This document shows positions 7,676-16,800 of a DNA stretch of 18,095 bases, piece after piece; positions within the stretch are counted from its first letter, which is position 1, and every line of letters begins with the position of its first letter. The position numbers and the translations under genes are program-made. The stretch comes from an uncultured Lysobacteraceae bacterium (GTDB lineage: Bacteria > Pseudomonadota > Gammaproteobacteria > Xanthomonadales > Rhodanobacteraceae), in assembly GCA_946482585.1 (NCBI GenBank), contig CAMLSI010000033.1, positions 1 to 18,095 of the forward strand, in the 5' to 3' direction. The notes below the pieces were generated by a model. That model was not told the DNA's origin, made no database searches, and saw only the letters and a list, made by a program, of their open reading frames with translations.

Positions 7676-7692
7676 CTGGCACGTAACTTGAT
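7676..7692 (+). promoter_or_regulatory. Candidate sigma-54 (-24/-12) promoter
   Basis: CTGGCACG-TAAC-TTGAT matches the sigma-54 consensus YTGGCACGnnnnTTGCW except that the -12 C is A. The -24 element is perfect, and the GG (7678-7679) and the -12 G (7690) are separated by exactly ten bases as required. Transcription would start near 7703, giving a leader of about 140 bases. PEP-CTERM/exosortase loci are known to include a sigma-54-dependent regulator (PrsK/PrsR), which makes this site more credible, but no regulator gene is in the window. Confidence 0.5.
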
Positions 7693-7807
7693 GTAACCCA
7701 CAGTACGCTGCCGTCCTGCCACGATACCTGCCGCCACGGATCGTTACGCACGACTGAAAAACGTACGGCGGCCAGGGGATAACCAACTCATTCACTTCAC
7801 CACGGAA

Positions 7808-7827
7808 CGGAGCTCAGCTGAGCTCCG
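7808..7827 (+). promoter_or_regulatory. 20-nt perfect palindrome next to the ribosome binding site
   Basis: CGGAGCTCAGCTGAGCTCCG is identical to its own reverse complement, with ten-base half sites centred between 7817 and 7818. It abuts the AGGGAG ribosome binding site (7828-7833). In DNA it could bind a dimeric regulator; in RNA it could form a hairpin with a small loop just before the ribosome binding site. Confidence 0.55.
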
Positions 7828-7840
7828 AGGGAGCGTGCAC

Positions 7841-10800
7841 GTGTCTCGTCAAAATGTGACGCAATTCACACGAATAGGACTCGGAGCGTTAGCCCTGCTG
7901 ATGTCGCAGGCGGCGTTCGCGAACATCACGGGCAGCGTGTTCCGCGACTACGACGCCGACGGCGTCATCGACGCCGGCGAACCCGGGCTCGGCGGCATCA
8001 CGGTCACCGCGTACGACGCGGCCGGAACCAGTGTCGCGACGGCAACGACCTTCGATCAGGTCTGCTCCGCGGCCGCCACGCCGGTCGCCGCCTGCACGGC
8101 CGCCAACACGCCGGCACTCGGCAGCTACACCCTCGTGATCGCCAGCGGCGGACCGTTCCGCGTCGAGTTCACCGGCGAGGGCAGCGCCTTCGCGACGGCG
8201 GCCTTCGGCACGACCAACCCGACCTCGGTGCAATTCGTCGCCACGAGCACGGCCACCGTCAACGCCGGCTTCAACAACCCGGCGCAGTACTGTGCGGGGC
8301 CGACACCGCCTGCGGTCGTCGCGGCCTTCTTCGCATTCGGCAACCCGGCGCCGGGCCTGCCCACGCTGTTCGGTTTCGACTACGACGCGCGCGGTATCAC
8401 ACACGACGCCGACCCGGTTGCGGCCGGCGTACAGGCACAGCGCGAATACGGCCTGTCCGACCAGACCGGCGCGGTCTACGGCATCGCCTATCAGCGCCGT
8501 ACGCAGAGCCTGTTCTCTTCGTCCTACGTCCATCGCGGTTCGCCGCAGGGACCGACGACGAACACCGGCACGATCTATCGCTCGGCCGGTGTCACGCGCA
8601 ACACCACCAACATCGCCGCGACGCCGTTCATCACGGTCAACGGCATGGCCGGCATCGACACCGGCACGAATCCGCATCCGATCGGTACCGACTGGACGCG
8701 CGACGCGGCGGCCTACGGTGTCGTCGGCAAGATCGGCCTCGGCGACCTGGAGATCTCCGAGGACGGCCTGACGCTGTACACGACCAACCTGCTCCAGCGC
8801 GAAGTGCTCGTGCTGCCGATCGGCACGGGCCCGACCGCGCCGACCGCCGCGCAGATCGTGCGCGTGCCGGTGCCGGTGCCCGCGAGCTGCAGCGGCGCGA
8901 CGCCGAGCGCGGGCGCGCCGAGCATCGACGACATCCGGCCGTTCGCGACCAAGTTCTTCGACGGCACGCTCTATGTCGGCATGGTCTGCACCGCGCAGAG
9001 CATGCGCGGCGCGGGCGCGACGCTGGCGGCGGCCAAGGCCGCGATGCGCGGCTACGTCTATGCGATGAACCCGGCGACCAATACGTTCGCGGCGGCGCCG
9101 GAGTTCGAATTCCCGCTCAACTATCCGCGCCAGTTCATCAACGGCGGCGTCGGCACGGCAGCGACCGACGGCGAGTGGAACCCCTGGAACGACACCTACC
9201 AGCCGCCCGGCGATTTCGTCGGCAGCGCGAACTTCTGGCTGTATCCGCAGCCGATGATCACGGACATCGAATTCGACGCGCAGGGCCGCATGGCGATCGG
9301 CCTGCGCGACCGTCTCGCCGACCAGACCTACGACAGCGGCGAACTGGGTCCCAACGGCGACCAGAACGACAGCACGCGTCAGGGCGGCGACCTGCTGCTG
9401 GCCTGCCGCAACGGCGCGGGCGGCGCCTGGATACTCGAAAACGCGGGCAGCTGCGGCACGAGCACGACCAGCGATCCGAACAGTTCCGGCGGCACCAACA
9501 GCAATTCCGGCCCCGGCAATCGCGAGTTCTACTGGGAGGAATACTACGATTTCGATTTCGCCCCGGACTTCCATCGCGAAACCGCGATGGGATCGCTGCT
9601 GTGGCGTCCGGGCAGCGGCAATTTCATGTCGACCGTGTTCGACGTCGACGGCACGTTCAACGCCGGCGTACGCGTCTACCGCAACGACAATGGCGCGAAC
9701 GCGCGCCTGCCCGGCAACATCCGTCACGAATTCCGCCTCTACGAAGACGGCACCTCGACCTTCGGCAAGGCTGGCGGCATCGGCGACATCGAAATCCTCT
9801 GCGAGAATCCGCCGGTCGAACTCGGCAACCGTGTCTGGCGCGACAGCAACCGCAACGGCCGCCAGGACCCGGGAGAGCCCGTGTTCGCGAATGTCGTGAT
9901 CAACCTCTACAACGCGGCTGGCGCGCAGCTCGGCAGTGCGACGACGGACGCGAACGGCCACTTCCTGTTCCTGTTCTCGATCGGCGCAACCGATGCGAAC
10001 ACGAACGACAACAGCGTGATCCTGCCGAACCCGTTCGGCACACCGGTGACCCTGCTCGTCGCACCGTCCAACTTCACCGCCGGCAACCCGCTCGCGGGCT
10101 TCACGCCGACCATCGCCAACACCGGCGGTACGCTGCGCGATTCCAACGGCGTCAGCGTCACGATCGCCGGGGGGGGTCCGACCGGCACCGGCTTCGTCGC
10201 GACCGTCGGCGATCCGGGCCGCAACGACCACACCATCGATTTCGGTTTCGGCGTCGCGGACTTCGGCGACCTGCCCGACACCGGCGCGGGCAGCGGCATT
10301 GGCAACTATTCCACATTGAATGCGGACAACGGCGCGACGCACGGCATCATCCCCGGCCTCTTCATGGGTGCGACGGTGGACGGCGAAGCTGACGGCCAGC
10401 CCACCGTTGCCGCGAACGGCGACGACACCAATGGCGCGCCCGACGACGAGGACGGCGTGACCGTGGCCGACCTGAACCTGCGCGTCGCCGCAGCCGCAAA
10501 CATCCGCGTGAACGCGACCAACACCACGGGCGCGGCGGCGCAACTGTGCGGCTTCGTCGATTTCAACGGCGATGGCGATTTCGCCGATGCCGGCGAAAGC
10601 GCCGCTGCGGTTCCGGTACCGAACGGGTCGAACAACGTGCAGTTCACGCTGGCGTTCGGCACCGTGCCGGCGGGATCGGCGGCGGCCACGTATGCGCGCT
10701 TCCGCCTCAGCGACACCATCGCCGCGTGCGCGCCGAACGGCGCCGTCGGATCGGGCGAAGTCGAGGACTATCCGGTCGGCATCACGCCGCTCGATTTCGG

Positions 10801-13800
10801 CGACCTGCCGGATACCGGCGCAGGCACCTCGACCGGCAACTACAACACGCAGGAAGCCGACAACGGCGCCAATCACCGCATCGTCGGCGGCCTGTTCATG
10901 GGCGCCTCCGTCGATGCCGAAGCGAACGGCCAGCAGAGCCTCAACGCCGACGGCGATGACGTCGCGGGAACACCCGACGACGAGGACGGCGTCACCATGG
11001 CCGACCTGCAGTTCGTCACCGGCGCGGCGGCGACCGTGCGCGTCAACGCGACGAACCTCACCGCCGCGGGAGCGACGCTCTGCGGCTTCATCGACTTCAA
11101 CGGCGACGGCGATTTCGCCGACGCGAACGAAACCGCGTCGACCGCGGTGAACACCGGCACGAACAACGTGCAGTTCACGCTCAACTTCGGCACGACGCCG
11201 GCGGGCGCCGCGAGCACGTATTCGCGCTTCCGTCTGAGCAGTCCGGCCGGCGCCTGCACGCCGACCGGTTTCGGCGGCGACGGCGAGGTGGAGGACTATC
11301 CGGCCGGCGTGATTCCGGTCGACATGGGCGATCTGCCCGACACGACCGCCGGCATCGGCAACGCCGACTACTCGACCCTGCGCGCGAACAACGGTCCGCG
11401 TCATCCGCGTACCGTGAACGCGCCGCGCCTCGGCGCCACGGTCGACACCGAAGCCGACGGCCAGCCGAACGTCTCCGCGACCGGCGACGGCGCCGACGAA
11501 GACGGCGTCACCGTGCCGACATTGAGCGTCGGTGCGACCGTCACCGTCACGGCGAACGCGACGAACCCGAACACGGTTGCCGCGCAGATCTGCGGCTTCC
11601 TCGACTACAACGGCGACGGCGATTTCAGCGATGCCGGCGAAACCTCGGCCCCGGTCAACGTACCGGCCGGAACCGCGAACGGCAGCTTCCCGCTGAACTT
11701 CGGCACCGTGCCGGTCGGCGCCGCGGCCACGACGTATGCGCGTTTCCGCATCAGCAGCGGCGCAGCCGTCTGCACGCCGGACGGTCTCGCGACCGACGGC
11801 GAAGTCGAGGACTACGTCGTCACGATCGGCACGCTGGACTTCGGCGACCTGCCCGCGCCGCTCTATCCGACCCTGCTCGCCGGCAACGGCGCGCGTCATC
11901 CCATCGTCGCGGGCCTGGCCATCGGCGCGACCGTCGATGCGGAAACCGACGGCCAGCCCAACGCGGCGGCCAGCGGCGACGACGCGAGCGGCACGCCCGA
12001 TGACGAGGACGGCGTGACCGTCAGCGACTTGAGCCTCGTCGCGGGCAGCAGCGCGAGCGTGCGCGTCAACGCGACCAACACCACCGGTGCGCCGGCGCAG
12101 CTCTGCGGCTTCATCGACTTCAACGGCGACGGCGACTTCATCGACGCGAACGAAACCGCGCCGGCGATGCCCGTGCCGACCGGCAGCACGAACCTGCAGT
12201 TCACGCTGAACTTCGGCACCGTGCCGGCGAGCGTCGCGACGAGTACGTATGCGCGCTTCCGCCTGAGCAGCGACATCGCCGCCTGTGCGGCGGCGGGCGC
12301 GGCAACCAACGGCGAAGTCGAGGACTACACCGTGTCCATCGGCCTCGTCGATCTCGGCGACCTGCCCGATACGGGCGCCGGCAGCGGCAACGGCAACTAT
12401 GCCACGCTGCTGGCCGACAACGGTCCGCGTCACCCGGTCGTCGCCGGCCTGCGCCTCGGCGCGAACGAGGACGGCGAAGCCGACGGCCAGCCGGGCGCCA
12501 ATGCCGACGGCGACGATGCGAACGGCGTGCCCGACGACGAGGACGGCATCATCTTGGCCGATCTCGCACTCGTCGGCGGCACCGCGGCGAACGTGCGGGC
12601 GACGGCGACCAACACGACCGGCGCGGCGGCCCAGCTCTGCGGCTTCATCGACTTCAACGCCGACGGCGATTTCGCCGACGCGGGCGAAACCGCCCCGGCG
12701 GTACCGGTGCCCACCGGTTCGACCAACGCGACGTTCACGCTCGCGTTCGGCACCGTGCCGGGCACGACGGCCGCGAGCACGTATGCGCGGTTCCGCCTCA
12801 GTACCGCGGCCGGCGCCTGCGACGCGAACGGCGCCGCACCCGACGGCGAAGTCGAGGACTACCCGGTCGGCATCAGCCAGACCGACTTCGGCGACCTGCC
12901 CGACACCGGCGCCGGTAGTGGAAACGGCAACTATTCCACACTGCTGAGCGACAACGGCCCGCGTCATCCCATCGTCGCCGGCCTGCGTCTCGGCGCGAAC
13001 GAGGACGGCGAAGCCGACGGCGCACCGGGCACCGGCGCGAACGGCGACGACACCGCCGGCACGCCCGATGACGAGGACGGCATCAACACGGCCGACCTCG
13101 CGCTGACCGCGGGCACGCCCGCGACGGTGCGCGCGACGGCGACGAACACGCTCGCGAGCGCGGCGCAGCTCTGCGGCTTCATCGACTTCAACGCCGACGG
13201 CGATTTCGCCGACGCCGGCGAAACCGCACCGGCGGTGACCGTGCCGGCAGGCTCGAACGCCGCCGCGTTCACGCTGAACTTCGGCACGGTGCCGACCAGC
13301 GTCGCCACCAGCAGCTACGCCCGCTTCCGCCTGAGCACCGATACGGGCGCCTGCAGCCCGGTCGGCGCGGCGGCGGACGGCGAAGTCGAGGACTATCCGG
13401 TCAGCGCCGGCCTGCTCGACTTCGGCGATCTGCCGGATACGGCCGCCGGTACCGGCAATGGCAACTACGCGACCCTGCTCGCCGACGACGGCCCGCGTCA
13501 TCCGATCGTGGCCGGTCTGCGCCTCGGCGCGGATGAAGACGGCGAAGCGGACGGCCAGCCGAGTGCCAACGCCGACGGCGACGACGCCAACGGCACGCCG
13601 GACGACGAGGACGGTGTCACCGTGGCCGATCTCTCGCTGACCGGCGGCACGCCCGCGAACGTGCGCGTCAACGCGACCAACACCATCGGCAGCGCGGCGC
13701 AGCTGTGCGGCTTCGTCGATTTCAACGGCGACGGCGATTTCGCCGACGCCGGCGAAACCGCGCCGGCCGTGAGCGTCGCGACCGGTTCGAACAACGTGCA

Positions 13801-16800
13801 GTTCACGCTGAACTTCGGCACCGTCCCGACGGGCGCGGTCAGCAGCACGTATGCGCGCTTCCGCCTCAGCACCGACACCGGCGCCTGCACCGCGATCGGC
13901 ATTGCGGCCAACGGCGAAGTCGAGGACTACCCGGTCGGCATCGCGCAAATCGACCGCGGCGACCTGCCCGACACCGGCGCCGGCAGCGGCATCGGCAACT
14001 ACGCCACGCTGCTTTCCGACAACGGCCCGCGTCATCCGATCGTGGCCGGCCTGCGCCTCGGCACCAACGAGGACGGCGAAGCCGACGGTCAGCCGGGTAT
14101 CGGCGCCGACGGCGACGACACGAACGGCACGCCGGACGACGAGGACGGCGTGACCGTGGCCGATCTCGTGCTGACCGGCGGAACGGCGGCCAACGTGCGC
14201 GTCACTGCGACCAACACGACCGGCGGCGCGGCACAGCTCTGCGGCTTCATCGATTTCAACGGCGACGGCGACTTCGCCGACGCCGGCGAAGCCGCCGCAG
14301 CCGTCGCAGTACCGAACGGCAGCAACGACGTGCAGTTCACGCTCGCCTTCGGCACGGTGCCGGTCGGCGCGGCCGCGAGCAGCTATGCGCGCTTCCGTCT
14401 GTCCACCGATACCGGCGCCTGCGGACCGAACGGCGCGGCGACCGATGGCGAAGTCGAGGACTACGCCGTCAGCGCCGGCCAGCTCGATCTCGGCGACCTG
14501 CCGGATACGGGTGTCGGCAGCGGCAGCGGCAACTACGCCACGCTGCTGGCCGACAACGGCCCGCGTCATCCGATCGTCAGCACCCTGTTCCTCGGCGCCA
14601 CCGAGGACGGCGAGGCGGACGGTCAGCCCAATGTCGCCGCCAACGGCGACGGCGCCGACGAAGACGGCGTGACGCTGGCCGACCTGAACCTCACTGCCGG
14701 CAGCGCCGCGACCATTCGCGTCGTCGCCACCAACACCAGCGGCAGTGCGGCGCAGCTCTGCGGCTTCGTCGACTTCAACGGTGACGGCGACTTCGCCGAT
14801 GCCGGCGAGGCGACGTTCGCCGCGGTGCCCAACGGCAGCAACGGTGCGACGTTCCCGCTGGCCTTCGCGGTTCCGGCCACGGCGGTGACGGCGAGCTACG
14901 CACGCTTCCGCCTGAGCACCGATACGGGTGCCTGCAGCCCGGTCGGCGCAGCGCCGAACGGCGAAGTCGAGGACTATCCGGTCGGCATCACGGTGGTCGA
15001 CTTCGGCGACCTGCCCGATACCGGCGCCGGCAGCGGAAACGGCAACTACGCCACGCTGCTCGCCGACAACGGCGCGCGTCATCCCATCGTGACCGGTCTG
15101 CGCATCGGTGCGAACGAGGATGCCGAAGCCGACGGCCAGCCTTCGGGCACGGCCAACGGCGACGACGCGAACGGCACGCCGGACGACGAGGACGGCGTCA
15201 CCACGGCCGACCTCGCGCTGCAACGCGGCGTCGCACCGGCGGTGCGCGTCACGGCGACCAACACCACCGGCGCCGCGGCGCTGCTCTGCGGCTTCCTCGA
15301 CTACAACGCGGACGGCGATTTTGCCGACGCGGGCGAAGCGGCCCAGGTCGGCGTGCCCAACGGCAGCAACGGCGCGTCGTTCACGCTGAACTTCGGCACG
15401 GTACCGAACACCGCGGCGGCGGCGAGCTACGCGCGCTTCCGCCTGTCCACCGATGCGGCCTGCAGCGCGACCGGCGCGGCGACGAACGGCGAGGTCGAGG
15501 ACTATCCGATCATGGTCGGCGCCGGCTTCGACCTCGCGCTGCGCAAGACGCTGACGGCCGGCCAGCCGGGTCCGTTCGTGCCGGGTTCGGACGTGAGCTT
15601 CGACATCGAGGTGTTCAACCAGGGCGGCGTCCAGGCGACGACCATCGTCGTGAACGACTACATCCCGGCGGGCTTCGCGCTGAGCCCGACGGAAACGAAC
15701 TGGACCAGCGTCAGTCCGACGCTCGCCACGCGCACGATTGCGGGTCCGCTCGCCCCGGGTGCGTCGACGGTCGTGACGATCCGTCTGCGCATCCAGGCCG
15801 GCGCCGTGTCGCCGCTCGTCAACCGCGCCGAGATCGGTTCGGCCGACGACGACGGCAATACGAACACGCCGCCGCCGACCGACATCGACTCGACGCCGGA
15901 CGGCAATCCCGGCAATGACGCCGGCGGTGCGCCGGGCACGCCGTCCGACGACGCGATCGGCGGCAACGGCACCGGCACGCCGGGCGGCATCGACCCGAAT
16001 ACCGACGAGGATGACGCCGATCCGGCGCAGGTCACGTTCGGCAGCGGCTTCGATCTCGCCCTGCGCAAGACGCTGACGGCCGGCCAGCCCGGTCCGTTCC
16101 TGCCGGGTCAGGACGTCACGTTCGACATCACCGTGTTCAACCAGGGCTCGGTGCAGGCCACGACCATCGTCGTCAACGAGTACATCCCGGCCGGCTTCGT
16201 GCTGAGTCCGACCGAACTGAACTGGAATTCGGTCAGCGCGACGCTCGCGACACGCATGATCGGCGGTCCGCTCGCGCCGGGAGCCAGCACGACGGTCACC
16301 GTCACGTTGCGCATCCTGCCGACAGCGGTTTCGCCGCTGGTCAATCGTGCCGAGATCGGTTCGGCCGACGACGACGGCGATTCCTCGACGCCGCCGCCGA
16401 CCGACATCGACTCGACGCCGGACGGCGACCCGGGCAACGACGCCGGCGGCACGCCGGGCTCGGGTTCCGACGACGCGATCAACGGCAACGGCACCGGCAC
16501 GCCGGGCGGCACCGACCCGAACACCGACGAGGACGACGCCGATCCGGCGCTGATCACGCTGGGCACGCCGGGCGGCTCCTCGCCGCTGGGCGTCGCCAAG
16601 CAGGCGCAGGTGCTGTCGCTCACGGGCGGCGGCGGTTACGGCGACGGCGGCACGCCGGCGACGGCGCAACTCGCCTACGTGATCCTCGTGCGCAACTACG
16701 GCACGCAGCCGGTCGACAACCTGCAGATCGTCGAGAACCTGGTGACCACGTTCGGCGCCGGCAGCAACTGGAGCGTGGTCAGCGTGACCGCACCGACGCT

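Larger units (their letters stand above)
7547..7840 (+). promoter_or_regulatory. AT-richer leader region of the giant surface-protein gene
   Basis: This stretch of about 290 bp is visibly richer in A/T than its neighbours (for example the T runs at 7669-7675) and has no protein-like frame. It holds the candidate sigma-54 promoter (7676-7692), a 20-nt palindrome (7808-7827) and the ribosome binding site. A 9-bp sequence, GGTTATCCC (7592-7600), recurs inverted as GGGATAACC (7776-7784), flanking the promoter on both sides; it could be a regulator site, but two copies this far apart may be chance. Confidence 0.6.

Noticed and set aside
7661..7681. TGCCA/TGGCA inverted repeat around a T7 run as a terminator
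   Set aside because: The T run lies in the loop rather than after the stem and the stem is only five pairs; the right arm is better read as the -24 element.
7509..7751. Small minus-strand open frame of 80 codons in the leader of the giant gene
   Set aside because: It overlaps the dehydrogenase terminator and the candidate sigma-54 promoter, has no family resemblance and its composition is not protein-like.
10259..15517. Regular repeats as a CRISPR array
   Set aside because: The period is over 500 nt, the repeats are coding throughout and they keep one reading frame; these are protein domain repeats.
7889..16669. A continuous open frame of about 2900 codons on the minus strand, opposite the giant gene
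   Set aside because: Its translation is Arg/Val/Ala-rich and low in complexity, mirrors the repeat period of the plus-strand gene, and has no ribosome binding site or domain. It results from strong GC bias at codon positions in a repeated gene.
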